A DNA stretch of 64,000 nucleotides from positions 47,373 through 111,372 of the forward strand of contig NZ_VANS01000001.1 of NCBI RefSeq assembly GCF_005887615.1, in the 5' to 3' direction. Under the pieces are notes generated by a model. That model saw only the letters and a program-made list of their open reading frames with translations, made no database searches and was not told where the DNA came from. The position numbers and the translations under genes are program-made. Below, piece by piece: positions 18,950 to 28,998 of this stretch. This stretch comes from Sulfitobacter sabulilitoris. GTDB taxonomy: Bacteria; Pseudomonadota; Alphaproteobacteria; Rhodobacterales; Rhodobacteraceae. Within the stretch, counting starts at the first letter, position 1. Each line of letters begins with the position of its first letter.

Positions 18950-19317
18950 TGCTGCGCGCGGTGTGCCTGGCTGCCGGGATGGCCGTGATGAGCGTCGTCG
19001 CCTTGGATGCGCAGGAACAGGTCAGCCAGGCCCCCGGTGCGGTGCTGCGGGGGCTCGACAAGATCAACGGCGTCACCAGCGACATCGAACTGGCCGCCGG
19101 CACCACCGCGGCCTTTGGCACCCTGCAGATCACGCTGGACGATTGCCGGTATCCGGTGGGCAACCCGGCCGGCAACGCCTATGCGGCGCTGGAAATCTCG
19201 GAAATGGGGCAAACCGGCACGCTGTTCAGCGGCTGGATGGTCGCGTCGGCCCCGGCGCTGAGCGCGATGGATCACCCGCGCTACGATGTCTGGGTCATGA
19301 GCTGCACCACGTCCTGA
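18946..19317 (+). CDS. DUF2155 domain protein, secreted
   Basis: 123 residues with a signal peptide (first ~22 residues, ending VVALDAQ) and a DUF2155 core: LRGLDKINGVTSDIELAAG, TLQITLDDCRYP, GTLFSGWMVASAPALSAMDHPRYDVWV. The function of the family is unknown; its constant linkage to mlaD and the NDUFA12 gene hints at an envelope role. Two cysteines (in DDCRYP and MSCTTS) could form a disulfide. The last 37 bases overlap the 3' end of the convergent aat gene. Confidence 0.88.
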   Translation: MMLRAVCLAAGMAVMSVVALDAQEQVSQAPGAVLRGLDKINGVTSDIELAAGTTAAFGTLQITLDDCRYPVGNPAGNAYAALEISEMGQTGTLFSGWMVASAPALSAMDHPRYDVWVMSCTTS

Positions 19318-19910
19318 GGGGAGCGCACGGGCGGCGCATTGAACTCCGCCTCGCGCGCCAGCGCGGCGTCCAGCCTCTTGTGATACTCCTCGCGGCTGAT
19401 CTCCTGCCCGCCGAGGCGTAGCAAGTGGTCGGTCACGAACTGCGTATCGAACAGCGTGAACCCCGCCTCGCACAGCCGCCCGACAAGGCAGGCCAGCGCG
19501 ATCTTCGACGCGTTGGTGCGCCGCGAAAACATGCTTTCACCGAAAAACGCAGCGCCCAACGTGACGCCATAGACGCCACCGACCAGCACGGCACCCTCCC
19601 AGACTTCGATGGAATGGGCCTGTCCACGGGCATGCAGGGCAAGGTACAGATCGCGGATTTCCGCGTTGATCCAGGTGTCGGCGCGATCCGCGCAACCTTC
19701 GACCACACCGGCGAAATCCTGATCGTAACTGATCTCGAACCGGGTGTTCCGCATCGCGCGGCGCAGCGACCGCGACGCGTGAAACCCCTCCAGCGGCAGG
19801 ATCCCGCGCCGCCGCGGATCGACCCAGAAGATATCCGGGTCGTCGCGGTGTTCGGCCATCGGAAAGATCCCGATGGAATACCCATGCATCAGCAATTCCG
19901 GCGTCAGCAC
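19281..19910 (-). CDS. aat: leucyl/phenylalanyl-tRNA--protein transferase
   Basis: 209 residues. Transfers Leu or Phe from tRNA to N-terminal Arg/Lys of proteins, marking them for ClpS/ClpAP degradation. Motifs: YSIGIFPMAEHRDDPDIFWV, PLEGFHASRSLRR, TWINAEIRDLYLALHARGQA, GALFFGESMF-like segment GAAFFGESMFSRRTNASKIA, and DTQFVTDHLLRLGGQEISR. The start is GTG at 19910, only 12 bases past the accC stop and in the same frame, so it is co-transcribed with accB-accC. Confidence 0.95.
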   Translation of the reverse strand: MLTPELLMHGYSIGIFPMAEHRDDPDIFWVDPRRRGILPLEGFHASRSLRRAMRNTRFEISYDQDFAGVVEGCADRADTWINAEIRDLYLALHARGQAHSIEVWEGAVLVGGVYGVTLGAAFFGESMFSRRTNASKIALACLVGRLCEAGFTLFDTQFVTDHLLRLGGQEISREEYHKRLDAALAREAEFNAPPVRSPQDVVQLMTQTS

Positions 19911-19922
19911 GTAGTCCGCCGA

Positions 19923-21275
19923 TCAACTGGTGCCGAGATTGGTCTCGAGCCAATGCTCCAGCCAGTGGATGTTATAGGTGCCGTTCAGCACGTCCGGCTC
20001 CTCGAGCAGGGCATGAAACAGCGGTACGGTCGTGTCCACGCCGTCCACGATCAGCTCTCCCAGGGCCCGGTGCAGACGCGCCAGCGCCTCGGGCCGGTCG
20101 CGGCCATGCACGATCAGCTTGCCGATAAGGCTGTCGTAATAGGGCGGGATCTTGTAGCCGTCGTACAGTGCACTATCCATTCGCACGCCCAACCCGCCGG
20201 GCGCATGGTACTGCGTGATCCGGCCCGGACAGGGCGAAAAGGTCGGCAGCTTTTCGGCGTTGATCCGGACTTCGATGGCGTGGCCGTTGATCTTCAGGTC
20301 GTCCTGGGCGAACGACATCGGCAGCCCGGCGGCCACGCGGATCTGTTCGCGCACAAGATCCACGCCAAAGATGCCTTCGGTCACCGGATGTTCCACCTGC
20401 AGGCGGGTGTTCATTTCGATGAAAAAGAACTCGCCGTTCTCATAGAGGAATTCGATCGTTCCCGCGCCGATATAGTTGATCCGCGCCACCGCATCGGCAC
20501 AGGTCTTGCCGATCCGCGCGCGTTCCTCGGGGGTGATGACGGGGCCGGGGGCCTCCTCGAACACTTTCTGGTGGCGGCGTTGCAGCGAGCAGTCGCGCTC
20601 GCCCAGATGCACCGCGTTGCCCTTGCCATCGCCAAAAACCTGGATTTCGATGTGGCGCGGCGTGGTCAGGTATTTCTCGATATAGACTTCGTCGTTGCCG
20701 AAGTTCGACTTGCCCTCGGCCCGCGCGGTCATGAACGCCTTTTCCATGTCACGCGCGGTCTGTGCGACCTTCATGCCGCGCCCGCCACCGCCGGCGGTGG
20801 CCTTGATGATCACCGGGTATCCGATCTCATCGCCCAGGCGCTTGGCGTCCTCCAGCGTGGCGACACCGCCGTCGCTGCCGGGCACACAGGGCACGCCGAG
20901 CTTTTTCATCGTCTCCTTGGCGGTGATCTTGTCGCCCATGATGCGGATATGTTCGGCGGTGGGGCCGATAAAAGTCAGGTCGTGATCTTCCACCACCTGC
21001 ACAAAGCCCGCATTTTCGCTCAGAAAGCCATAGCCGGGGTGGATCGCCTCCGCGCCGGTGATCTCACAGGCGGAAATGATCGCGGGTATCGACAGATAGC
21101 TTTGCGTGCTCGACGGCGGGCCGATGCAGACGCTCTCGTCGGCCATGCGCACATGCATCGCGTCGCTGTCGGCGGTGGAGTGGACGGCTACCGTTCCGAT
21201 GCCCATCTCGCGCGCGGCGCGCACGACGCGGAGCGCGATTTCACCGCGGTTTGCAATCAGGATTTTCTTGAACAT
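19923..21275 (-). CDS. accC: acetyl-CoA carboxylase, biotin carboxylase subunit
   Basis: 450 residues. ATP-grasp enzyme carboxylating the biotin of AccB in fatty-acid synthesis. The N terminus [20 protein letters not shown], glycine-rich ATP loop [10 protein letters not shown], and catalytic segment [14 protein letters not shown] are all intact. The gene follows accB by 13 bases on the same strand. Confidence 0.98.
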   Translation of the reverse strand: MFKKILIANRGEIALRVVRAAREMGIGTVAVHSTADSDAMHVRMADESVCIGPPSSTQSYLSIPAIISACEITGAEAIHPGYGFLSENAGFVQVVEDHDLTFIGPTAEHIRIMGDKITAKETMKKLGVPCVPGSDGGVATLEDAKRLGDEIGYPVIIKATAGGGGRGMKVAQTARDMEKAFMTARAEGKSNFGNDEVYIEKYLTTPRHIEIQVFGDGKGNAVHLGERDCSLQRRHQKVFEEAPGPVITPEERARIGKTCADAVARINYIGAGTIEFLYENGEFFFIEMNTRLQVEHPVTEGIFGVDLVREQIRVAAGLPMSFAQDDLKINGHAIEVRINAEKLPTFSPCPGRITQYHAPGGLGVRMDSALYDGYKIPPYYDSLIGKLIVHGRDRPEALARLHRALGELIVDGVDTTVPLFHALLEEPDVLNGTYNIHWLEHWLETNLGTS

Positions 21276-21288
21276 GACGCTGCGCCCC

Positions 21289-21783
21289 TTACTCGAGGAT
21301 CACAAGCGGCGTGCCGTATTCGACCGCCGCGCCGTCCTCGACGATGATGCGCTTGATCGTGCCCGCGCGCGGAGCGGGGATGTGGTTCATCGTCTTCATC
21401 GCCTCGACGATCAGCAGCGTGTCGCCCTCCGCGACCTGCGTGCCGACGCTGATGAATGGCGCAGCGCCCGGTTCGGCCTGCATGTAGACCGTGCCCACCA
21501 TCGGCGACGACACGGCGCCGGGGTGATCGGCGGGGTCTTCGGACGCGGCGGCCGCCGGTGCGGGCGCGGCGGCGGCGGGCGCGTTTGTCGGCGTCGGTGC
21601 GCTGGCTGCCGAAAACATCTGTGCGACGGGCTGTTGTTCCATCTTGCGGCTGACCCGCACGTTCAGGCTGTCGTCTTCGCCATAGTCGCGTTTGACTTGC
21701 AATTCAGTCAGATCGTTTGCGCGTAGCAGTTCCGCCAGGGCCTGAATAAAGGCCACATCTGCATCATGGTTCGTCTTCGTCAT
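21289..21783 (-). CDS. accB: acetyl-CoA carboxylase biotin carboxyl carrier protein
   Basis: 164 residues: N-terminal assembly region, Ala/Pro-rich linker (about 60-85), and C-terminal biotinyl domain. Biotin attaches to Lys130 in [10 protein letters not shown]; the usual M-K-M is M-K-T here, a tolerated change. Directly upstream of accC. The 5' flank of about 250 bases up to the next gene presumably holds the promoter. Confidence 0.97.
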   Translation of the reverse strand: MTKTNHDADVAFIQALAELLRANDLTELQVKRDYGEDDSLNVRVSRKMEQQPVAQMFSAASAPTPTNAPAAAAPAPAAAASEDPADHPGAVSSPMVGTVYMQAEPGAAPFISVGTQVAEGDTLLIVEAMKTMNHIPAPRAGTIKRIIVEDGAAVEYGTPLVILE

Positions 21784-21918
21784 AGCTATCCTCGACCGGT
21801 TCCAGGCGGGCCCTTGTCAGTCCGGCCCCTGCCATTTGCCCCAGCTTATAGGGCATGGGTTGACCTTATGAAAGCCGCCTCTTGCCAGCATGGGGTTCCC
21901 GCGGCGCGCGGCAAAGTC

Positions 21919-21950
21919 AAAAGGGCGCGCGATCCACCGATCGCACGCCC
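21919..21950 (-). terminator. terminator of the second HAAT importer operon
   Basis: Inverted repeat 21923-21934 with 21939-21950 (11 of 12 pairs, 4-base loop) followed on the minus strand by TTTT (21919-21922). It lies about 80 bases beyond the stop of the LivF-like gene at 22031 and before the accB promoter region. Confidence 0.75.
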
Positions 21951-22030
21951 TGCCGCATGTTTCTTTTGGCCTGAAAACACCTCGGGGTCAGGGGCAGAGC
22001 CCCGACATCGCCCGCCGCCCGCGCGCGGCC

Positions 22031-22786
22031 TCAGATCGCGAGGTATTCCTCGCGCAGTTCCTTGTTGTCCAGCACGTCGGCGGCGGTCCCGTCGAACACG
22101 ATGCCACCGGTATCCAGAATCACCGCCCGGTCCGCCAGTTGCAGCGCGCGCACCGCGTTTTGCTCGACGATCACGGTGGTGATGCCCTGATCCTTGATGA
22201 TCCGAAGGGTCTTTTCGATCTCGTCCACGATCACCGGCGCGAGACCCTCGTAGGGTTCGTCCAGCAGCAGCACCTTGATGTCGCGCGCCAACGCCCGGGC
22301 AATCGCCAGCATCTGCTGCTCACCGCCCGACAGGGTCACGCCCTCCTGCGCGCGCCGCTCGCCAAGACGCGGAAACAGCTCGTACAGCCGCTCGATCGAC
22401 CAGCCGACGGGCGGCGCGATCTGCGCCAGCTTCAGGTTCTCCTCGACGGTCAGACCGGGGATGATCCTCCGGTCTTCGGGCACAAGTCCAAGCCCCGCGG
22501 CAGAGGCCTCGTGGCTTGCCATGTTGTGCAACGGCTGGTGATCGAGCCAGATCTCGCCCCTGCGCACCTGCGGATTATCAAGCCGCGCAATCGCGCGCAA
22601 CGTCGACGTCTTGCCCGCGCCGTTGCGCCCCAGCAGAGCTAGGATTTCACCTTCGTGCACGTTAAAGCTGACGCCCTGCACGATATAGCTTTCGCCGTAG
22701 TAGGCATGCATGTCCCAGACCGACAGAAAGGCGGGTGCAGTGGCGGCATGGTTGGCATTCTTGGAAAAGTCCGGCTTCACGTTCAT
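22031..22786 (-). CDS. ABC transporter ATP-binding protein, LivF-like (second importer)
   Basis: 251 residues with Walker A GRNGAGKTS, signature LSGGEQQMLAIARAL, Walker B VLLLDEPYEGL and the typical LivF switch IVEQN. The C terminus ELREEYLAI is characteristic of this subfamily. Last gene of a five-gene importer (binding protein, LivH, LivM, LivG, LivF) read right to left from 27333, followed by a terminator. Confidence 0.95.
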   Translation of the reverse strand: MNVKPDFSKNANHAATAPAFLSVWDMHAYYGESYIVQGVSFNVHEGEILALLGRNGAGKTSTLRAIARLDNPQVRRGEIWLDHQPLHNMASHEASAAGLGLVPEDRRIIPGLTVEENLKLAQIAPPVGWSIERLYELFPRLGERRAQEGVTLSGGEQQMLAIARALARDIKVLLLDEPYEGLAPVIVDEIEKTLRIIKDQGITTVIVEQNAVRALQLADRAVILDTGGIVFDGTAADVLDNKELREEYLAI

Positions 22787-22846
22787 GGCTGTCTCCTCGC
22801 GGTGGGGGGCGGGGCAGGGCGCGGGGCCCTGCTTGGCGTCCTTGGG

Positions 22847-23605
22847 TTAATGCGCGGTCTCGCCCAGATAGGCTTCGCGCACCTTGGGGTGGCCCTTGAT
22901 CTTGTCGGGGGTGTCCTCGACCAGCGGGGTGCCCTGGGCCAGGACGGTGATCCGCTGCGCGAGAGAAAACACCACGTGCATATCATGTTCGATGATGGCG
23001 ATCGTGATGTCGCGCTCGTCGCTGATCTGCTTGAGCAGGTCGATGGTGTTGTTGGTGTCGGCGCGCGCCATGCCCGCCGTCGGCTCGTCCAGCAGCAAAA
23101 GCCGCGGATCCTGCGCCAGGCACATGCCGATCTCAAGCCGCCGCTTGTCGCCGCGCGACAGCGACGAGGCGTGCATATGCCGCTTTTCGATCATGTTCAT
23201 GTCCGACAGCATCGCTTCGGCCTTGTCGATCACGTCGTGCTGGTTCACCACCCGGGTGATCGCGTTCAATTCGAACGCGCCGTCGCGCTTGGCGAAACAC
23301 GGGATCAGCATGTTTTCCATCACCGTCAGATCGCCAAAGATCTCGGGCGTCTGAAACACGCGGGAAATGCCCATCTGGTTGATCTCGTAGGGTTTGCGCC
23401 CCAGCACCGACTGCCCGTCGAACATCACCGATCCGGTGTCCGGGATCAGTTTGCCCACCAGGCAGTTCAGCAGCGTGGACTTGCCCGCGCCGTTGGGCCC
23501 GATGATCGCATGGACGGACCCCTCCGCGATGCTCAGGTTCACGTCGCCCAGTGCCTGCAGGCCGCCAAAGCGTTTTCCGACGTTCTTGACTTCAAGGATA
23601 CCCAT
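22847..23605 (-). CDS. ABC transporter ATP-binding protein, LivG-like (second importer)
   Basis: 252 residues from the ATG at 23605; a longer open frame upstream lies over the livM-like gene and is discarded. Walker A GPNGAGKST, signature LSRGDKRRLEIGMCLA, Walker B LLLLDEPTAGM and switch IIEHDMH are present. Ribosome site ggagggg precedes the start. It pairs with the LivF-like ATPase 60 bases downstream. Confidence 0.95.
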   Translation of the reverse strand: MGILEVKNVGKRFGGLQALGDVNLSIAEGSVHAIIGPNGAGKSTLLNCLVGKLIPDTGSVMFDGQSVLGRKPYEINQMGISRVFQTPEIFGDLTVMENMLIPCFAKRDGAFELNAITRVVNQHDVIDKAEAMLSDMNMIEKRHMHASSLSRGDKRRLEIGMCLAQDPRLLLLDEPTAGMARADTNNTIDLLKQISDERDITIAIIEHDMHVVFSLAQRITVLAQGTPLVEDTPDKIKGHPKVREAYLGETAH

Positions 23606-23616
23606 TGGACCCCTCC

Positions 23617-24807
23617 TTATTCCGCAGGTTCGGTTTTGCCGCTGGCGCTGTCGTCCTTGGCGGGTTTGCGGCGCAGCAACCGGCCGATGCGCTGACCGCC
23701 CTCGACCAGGCCGCCGGGCAGGAAGGTCACCACCAGCATGAACATGATACCCAGCGTCAGGCTCCAGCCCTTGCCGACGAAGGGGTGCACCAGCGTGACC
23801 ATCAGGTCCTCGATGCCATCGGGCATGAACGAAAACCAGCTGTGCAGCACGCTGTCGTTGATCTTGGAAAAGATGTTTTCGAAGTATTTGATGAAACCCG
23901 CGCCCAGCACCGGACCGATCAGCGTGCCGGCCCCGCCCAGGATGGTCATCAGGACGACTTCGCCGGATGCGGTCCATTGCATCCGCTCGGCCCCCGCCAG
24001 CGGATCCATCGCCGCCAGCAGCCCCCCCGCCAGTCCGGCATACATGCCCGAGATGACAAAGGCCGCGAGGGTGTAGGGCTTGGTGTTGAGCCCGGTGTAG
24101 TTCATCCGCTGCTGGTTCGATTTCACCGCCCGCAGCATCATGCCGAAGGGCGAGCGGAAGATGCGGACCGACAGGTAGAAACACAGCAGCATGATTACCG
24201 CACAGACGTAGTAGCCGACCGAGAAGGTGAAGGACCAGCCGCCCAGGAACAATGTGGTCGCGTCGTTCATCTCCGCCCCGAAGAGGTTGGGATAGCGCGC
24301 CGCGCCCGCCCCATCCAGGATACGCGGATCGGACAGGGAAATCTGCAGACCCGTTTCACCGTTGGTGATCGGCGTAAGCACCGAATAGGCAAGGTTGAAC
24401 GACATCTGCGCGAAGGCCAGCGTCAGGATCGAGAAATAGATGCCAGAGCGCCGCAGGCTGACGTAGCCGATCACGACCGAGAACAGCCCCGCCACGATGA
24501 CCGACAGCGCAATCGCCGGAATCACGTTCATCGTCAGCAGCTTCATCATCCAGACCGCCGAATACGATCCGACCCCCAGAAAGGCCGCGTGCCCGAAGGA
24601 CAGATACCCGGTGAGGCCGAACAGGATGTTGAACCCGATGGCGAAGATGCCGAAGATGACGAAACGCTGCATCAGATCCGGATAACCCGCGTTGAACTGC
24701 GCCATCGCGCTGTCGGCGGGAAACGGGTTGAGGATGAACGGAGCGAACATCGTCAGCATTGCCACGATCAGCAGGAGCGTGGTGTCTTTGGTATTGAGAC
24801 CGAACAT
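23617..24807 (-). CDS. branched-chain amino-acid-type permease, LivM-like (second importer)
   Basis: 396 residues, hydrophobic, longer than average because of an extended N-terminal region and a large loop (about residues 165-195) before the later helices. Motifs: [20 protein letters not shown] (about 58-77), [20 protein letters not shown], and the coupling region [18 protein letters not shown]. The C-terminal cytoplasmic tail is charged (RRKPAKDDS). This LivM/LivH size class is seen in importers for amides, urea and other small organic molecules as well as amino acids. Confidence 0.94.
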   Translation of the reverse strand: MFGLNTKDTTLLLIVAMLTMFAPFILNPFPADSAMAQFNAGYPDLMQRFVIFGIFAIGFNILFGLTGYLSFGHAAFLGVGSYSAVWMMKLLTMNVIPAIALSVIVAGLFSVVIGYVSLRRSGIYFSILTLAFAQMSFNLAYSVLTPITNGETGLQISLSDPRILDGAGAARYPNLFGAEMNDATTLFLGGWSFTFSVGYYVCAVIMLLCFYLSVRIFRSPFGMMLRAVKSNQQRMNYTGLNTKPYTLAAFVISGMYAGLAGGLLAAMDPLAGAERMQWTASGEVVLMTILGGAGTLIGPVLGAGFIKYFENIFSKINDSVLHSWFSFMPDGIEDLMVTLVHPFVGKGWSLTLGIMFMLVVTFLPGGLVEGGQRIGRLLRRKPAKDDSASGKTEPAE

Positions 24808-24810
24808 GGC

Positions 24811-25842
24811 TTATTCCTCCATCACGCCCTTGCGGCCCATCAGGCCGCGGGGGCGCGTCAGCAAGATGATGATTGCGACGACATAAATGATGATCTGGTC
24901 GATCCCGGGCAGCAGGTCCTTGACCTCGTTCATCGAGGCAAAGGATTCGAGGATGCCCAGCATGAACCCGGCCAGTACGGCACCGGGCAGCGACCCCATG
25001 CCGCCGACGACGACCACCACGAAGCTGAGCACCAGGAAGTCCATGCCCATGTGGTAGTTGGGGCTGTTGATGGGCGCGTACATCACGCCCGCCAGTCCGG
25101 CCACCGCCGCGGCGATCCCGAACATGATGGTGAACCGCTTGTCGATGTTGATGCCCAGCAGGCCCACGGTTTCGCGGTCCGCCATGCCGGCGCGGACGAC
25201 CATGCCGAAGGTGGTGAATTGCAGGAAGGCAAAGACCGCCCCGATGATTATCGCCGAAAAGGCGAAGTAGACCAATCGCCAGTAGGGATAGATAATCGCG
25301 TTGGGATCAAAGCCCAGCAGCACACCGAAGTCGAAGGAGCCGCGGAACATGTCGGGCGCGGGCGTCGGGATCGGGTTGGCGCCGTAGAAATACTTGATGA
25401 TTTCCTGCAGCACGATGGCCAACCCGAAGGTCACGAGGATCTGGTCCGCGTGCGGGCGCTTGTAGAAATGCTTGATCAGCCCGCGCTCCATCACGAAGCC
25501 GATGGCGATCATCACCGGAACCGCCATCACAATGGCGATGGGCACGGCCCAGTCTATTATGGTCGATCCGATATTCGGCCCGAACCAGCTTTCAACATAG
25601 GTCGAACTGACCTTGAGCGGATTGCCGAGAAAGTCTTTCTTCGTCTCGTCAATGGTCTCGTAACTGAGCGTCAGGAACCGCTGCATCGTGACGGCACAGA
25701 AGGCGCCGATCATGAACAGGGCGCCATGCGCAAAGTTCACGACGCCAAGCGTTCCGAAGATCAGCGTCAGCCCCAAAGCGATCAGCGCATAGGCCGACCC
25801 CTTGTCGAGGCCATTGAGAAGTTGAAGGAGTATCGCGTCCAT
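24811..25842 (-). CDS. branched-chain amino-acid-type permease, LivH-like (second importer)
   Basis: 343 residues from the ATG at 25842 (MDAILLQLLNGLDKGSAYAL); an in-frame ATG 30 bases earlier is possible, but the internal one has a GGTGG ribosome site. Motifs: GLTLIFGTLGVVNFAHGALF near residue 23 and VVVGGMGSLPGAVLAGFMLG. It carries an insertion of roughly 35 residues after the second helix (about 60-95, containing SYETIDETKKDFLG). The stop is 3 bases from the LivM-like start. Confidence 0.94.
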   Translation of the reverse strand: MDAILLQLLNGLDKGSAYALIALGLTLIFGTLGVVNFAHGALFMIGAFCAVTMQRFLTLSYETIDETKKDFLGNPLKVSSTYVESWFGPNIGSTIIDWAVPIAIVMAVPVMIAIGFVMERGLIKHFYKRPHADQILVTFGLAIVLQEIIKYFYGANPIPTPAPDMFRGSFDFGVLLGFDPNAIIYPYWRLVYFAFSAIIIGAVFAFLQFTTFGMVVRAGMADRETVGLLGINIDKRFTIMFGIAAAVAGLAGVMYAPINSPNYHMGMDFLVLSFVVVVVGGMGSLPGAVLAGFMLGILESFASMNEVKDLLPGIDQIIIYVVAIIILLTRPRGLMGRKGVMEE

Positions 25843-25968
25843 GAGATCACCACCTGTCGGGTTTGTGGTCATTGCGCCGCTTGTCGGCCAAAGCGGCCGG
25901 CCAAGGGGCGGAGCGGGTCGAGGCCGGGCTGCGCGCCCGGCCTCTGGTCAAAGGCAAACCGGGGCCGT

Positions 25969-27333
25969 TTATGCGCCGGGGTTGCATTCGCCCAATGCGC
26001 CACCGGCGAACATCGGATGCTCGGGATCGTAGGTGACCTGCTCGGCCGGGGTCACTTCGACGATTTCGACAAGGTTGAATTCGTCGCTCGGGTCTTCCGC
26101 GCCGCGCACGACCAGCACGTCCTTGAAGCACTGGTGATCGTCGGCACGATAGAGCGTCGGACCGTTGCCCAGACCGTCGAATTCAAAGCCCGCGAGGGCC
26201 TCGCCCACGGCGCAGGGGTTGAACGAACCCGCACGTGCCACGGCATCCGCATAGAGCAGCGTCTGCGCATAGCAGGTCTGGGCGGCCTGGCTGGGCGGGA
26301 AGCCGTACTTGGTGCCGAAGGACTGGACGAAGGCGTTGGTGCCCGCGTAGCGGTCGCCCATCTGGTTTTCGAGCTTCCAGTCCCAGTTCTGCGAACCGAC
26401 GATGCCCTTGATGTTCTGACCGGCACCCTTGGCCATCAGCTCGGAGTAGAGCGGCACGACGATCTCGAAGTTCTTGCCATTCACCTGTTTGTCGCGCAGG
26501 CCGAACTGGACCGCGTTGGTCAGCGAATTGACCATGTTCCCGCCGTAGTGGTTCAGAACCAGCACATCCGCGCCGGAGTTCAGCACGGGCGCGATATACG
26601 ACGAGAAGTCGGTCGCGGCGAGCGGCGTGCGCACGTCGTTGATGGTGGACCAGCCCATGGCTTCGGTCGCGGCCTGGATCGATTCCTGCTGCGTCCAGCC
26701 CCAGGTGTAGTCGGCCGTCAGGTGATAGGCCGCGCGGTCGTCGCCATAGAGGTTCTTGAGCACGGGCGCCAGCGCCGCAGCCGACATATACGCGTTAAAG
26801 AAGTGACGGAAGCCATTGGCTTTCTTGTCTTTTCCTGTCGTATCGTTGGAGTGCGTCAGGCCGGCCATGAAGATGACGCCGGCTTCCTGGCAGAGGCCCT
26901 GAACGGCCACGGCCACGCCCGAGGACGAACCGCCGGAGATCATGATCGCGCCGTCTTTTTCGATCATCGACTTGGCGGAGGCGCGCGCGGCATCCGATTT
27001 CGTCTGGGTGTCGCCGGTCACGTACTGGACCTTCTTGCCCATGATGCCGTTGCCTTCCAGCGCCTTCGAGGAGAAGGTGTTGAGCATGCCGCCGTCACCC
27101 CCGCCATTGAGGTGCTCGACCGCCAGTTCAAACGCGCGCAGCTCGTCCGCGCCTTCGTCGGCATAGGGGCCGGTCTGGGGCACGTTGAAGCCCAGTGTCA
27201 CGGTGTCGCCGGTCGGTGCGTTGGTAAATCCGGAATGTGCGGCCGCCGACAGATAGGTCGGCAGCGCCAGACCCGCGCCGGCAACTGCGCCGGTCTGCAG
27301 CACGCCGCGACGTGTCAGGTTCATCTTGGACAT
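25969..27333 (-). CDS. ABC transporter substrate-binding protein, Tat-type leader (second importer)
   Basis: 454 residues from the ATG at 27333, preceded by gggagg. The leader LTRRGVLQTGAVAGAGLALP carries a twin arginine and looks Tat-type. The mature protein has the type I binding fold (TVTLGFNVPQTGPYADEGAD) of the amide/urea/branched-chain amino-acid group. Cysteines in GLCQEAG, QTCYAQT, NPCAVGE, HQCFKD and GECNPG suggest disulfides. First gene of the operon; divergent from an ScfR-type regulator. Cargo unknown. Confidence 0.9.
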   Translation of the reverse strand: MSKMNLTRRGVLQTGAVAGAGLALPTYLSAAAHSGFTNAPTGDTVTLGFNVPQTGPYADEGADELRAFELAVEHLNGGGDGGMLNTFSSKALEGNGIMGKKVQYVTGDTQTKSDAARASAKSMIEKDGAIMISGGSSSGVAVAVQGLCQEAGVIFMAGLTHSNDTTGKDKKANGFRHFFNAYMSAAALAPVLKNLYGDDRAAYHLTADYTWGWTQQESIQAATEAMGWSTINDVRTPLAATDFSSYIAPVLNSGADVLVLNHYGGNMVNSLTNAVQFGLRDKQVNGKNFEIVVPLYSELMAKGAGQNIKGIVGSQNWDWKLENQMGDRYAGTNAFVQSFGTKYGFPPSQAAQTCYAQTLLYADAVARAGSFNPCAVGEALAGFEFDGLGNGPTLYRADDHQCFKDVLVVRGAEDPSDEFNLVEIVEVTPAEQVTYDPEHPMFAGGALGECNPGA

Positions 27334-27424
27334 GAAAATCCTCCCAATTGTTTTGATCGTGGCTGGCCGGAACCTCCCCCAAGCCGGCCACGAGGCACAA
27401 AGGTGCAAAGACGTTATCGCCTGA

Positions 27425-27513
27425 TTTGTGAAAATTGCGCAATAACCCCCTTGATAAAAACGATAATTTTGTAAATAACTGCACAAGGATTTGCCCGGAC
27501 TTGTAAATTACAT
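27425..27513. promoter_or_regulatory. repeated operator-like motifs in the importer/ScfR divergent region
   Basis: Within an AT-rich stretch, two related 18-19 base units, tttgtgaaaattgcgcaa (27425-27442) and tttgtaaataactgcacaa (27468-27486), are followed by ttgtaaattacat (27501-27513). Each joins a TTTGT start to a GC(G/A)CAA end, as a dyad operator would. Location between the binding-protein gene and the ScfR gene makes autoregulation plus importer control the natural reading. Confidence 0.5.
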
Positions 27514-27551
27514 GATGTTGCAGCGCAGAAACCCGTTGATATTGCGGCAAA

Positions 27552-28886
27552 ATGAACCCCCGGTGGCCCATGCCGCGTGAGGGGCTGACCGGCAGCCGCA
27601 TCCGCGAACGCCGCGGTGTGGTCGGCTTCAAGCAGGCCGAACTGGCGCGCAAGATCGGGATCTCGGCCTCGTACCTCAATCTCATCGAACACAACCGCCG
27701 CAGAATCGGCGGGAAACTTCTGCTCAACATCGCCCGCGTGCTGGGGGTGGAGCCGTCGATGCTGACCGAAGGCGCCGAGGTCGCGCTGATCGCCACGCTG
27801 CGCGAGGCGGCGCTGGATGCCGGGCTGCCCCCGTCCGACGCCGAATATGCCGAGGACTTCGCCGGCCGCTTTCCCGGCTGGGCCGAAGCGATGGCCCGCA
27901 CGCACCGCCGCATCGCCGCGCTCGAGCGCACGATCGAGACGCTGACCGACCGTCTGGCGCATGACCCGCAGCTTGCGGCCTCGGTGCACGAATTGCTGAC
28001 CACCGCCGCCGCGATCCGCGCCACGGCCGCCATTCTGGCCGAGGAGCCGGATATTTCCGACGAATGGCGCAACCGGTTTCACGCCAACATCAACGACGAC
28101 AGCCGCCGCCTTGCCGACAGCTCCAAGGCGCTCGTGGCGTATCTCGATGACGATCAGGGCGGCAGCGATGCCGCCAGTTCCCCGCAAGAAGAGGTCGAGG
28201 CGTTCTTGTCGGCCAACGACTATTCCTTTCCCGAACTCGAGGCGGGAGAGGCGAGCATCGACGACATGATCGACGCGGCCGGTGACGGCAAGGACGGCGG
28301 GCCGCTGCGGTCGGTCGCGGCCCGCCACATCGCACGCGGTGTGCTGGATCGGGTGGTGCGCGATGCCGCCCAAGTGCCGATGTCGCGGCTGTGCGACGCG
28401 CTTGGCGGTGCGCCCCCCGATCCCGCCGCCCTGAGCCGCAGTTTCGATGCGCCCGTGCCGATGATCCTGCGCCGTCTGGCGTCGGTTCCGGGGCTGGCGG
28501 CGGGGCTGGTGGTCTGCGATCGCTCTGGCAGCCTGATCTTTCGTCGGCCCCTACCGGGGTTCGACATTCCGCGCTTCGGGGCGTGCTGCCCGCTCTGGCC
28601 GCTGTTTGCGGTGCTGGGGCATCCGGGGCAGGTGATGCACGACCGGGTGGCGCAGCTTGGGCGCGGCCAGGCGGAATTCGATACCTACGCCGCGTCGGGC
28701 ACGGTGGGCAACCCGGTCTATAATGCGGCCCCGCTGGTGCAGGCGACGATGCTGATCCTGCCTCGCCCCGCGTCCGAGGGGGCGGCCGCGGGCGATGTGC
28801 TGCGTGTCGGATCGACATGCCGCGTCTGCCCGCGCGACGGCTGCCCGGGCCGCCGCGAACCGTCGATCCTGAGCGAAGGATTTTGA
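27552..28886 (+). CDS. XRE-type regulator with short-chain fatty-acyl regulator (ScfR) domain
   Basis: 444 residues. An N-terminal helix-turn-helix (RIRERRGVVGFKQAELARKI, then GISASYLNLIEHNRRRIGG, about 17-56) is followed by a helical region and a C-terminal ScfR-type domain. That domain has a Cys-rich end (CRVCPRDGCPG, about 424-434) as in RamB/PrpC-like regulators of acetate and propionate metabolism. It probably senses an acyl-CoA. Divergent from the second importer, with shared operator-like repeats between. An alternative start, MPREGLTGSR, lies 7 codons in. Confidence 0.85.
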   Translation: MNPRWPMPREGLTGSRIRERRGVVGFKQAELARKIGISASYLNLIEHNRRRIGGKLLLNIARVLGVEPSMLTEGAEVALIATLREAALDAGLPPSDAEYAEDFAGRFPGWAEAMARTHRRIAALERTIETLTDRLAHDPQLAASVHELLTTAAAIRATAAILAEEPDISDEWRNRFHANINDDSRRLADSSKALVAYLDDDQGGSDAASSPQEEVEAFLSANDYSFPELEAGEASIDDMIDAAGDGKDGGPLRSVAARHIARGVLDRVVRDAAQVPMSRLCDALGGAPPDPAALSRSFDAPVPMILRRLASVPGLAAGLVVCDRSGSLIFRRPLPGFDIPRFGACCPLWPLFAVLGHPGQVMHDRVAQLGRGQAEFDTYAASGTVGNPVYNAAPLVQATMLILPRPASEGAAAGDVLRVGSTCRVCPRDGCPGRREPSILSEGF

Positions 28887-28998
28887 CAGGGCCCGCAAAA
28901 GCGGGAATACTTCAATCGCCGGACGGCACAGGAGGCAGCCCCGCCAGGGGCTGGCCCGTCCGGCACAGAACGAGAAATTTCGGGGGGAGGCACCGGAC

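Noticed and set aside
19425..21347. 640-residue plus-strand frame
   Set aside because: Antisense to aat and accC, both unmistakable.
22847..24184. 445-residue frame as a possible fusion ATPase
   Set aside because: Its first ~190 residues lie over the livM-like gene and are shadow sequence; the LivG start with a ribosome site is at 23605.
23605..27474. 1289-residue open frame on the plus strand
   Set aside because: It is antisense to the LivM, LivH and binding-protein genes, consists of low-complexity His/Arg/Gly/Asp sequence, and has no domain; a product of high GC.
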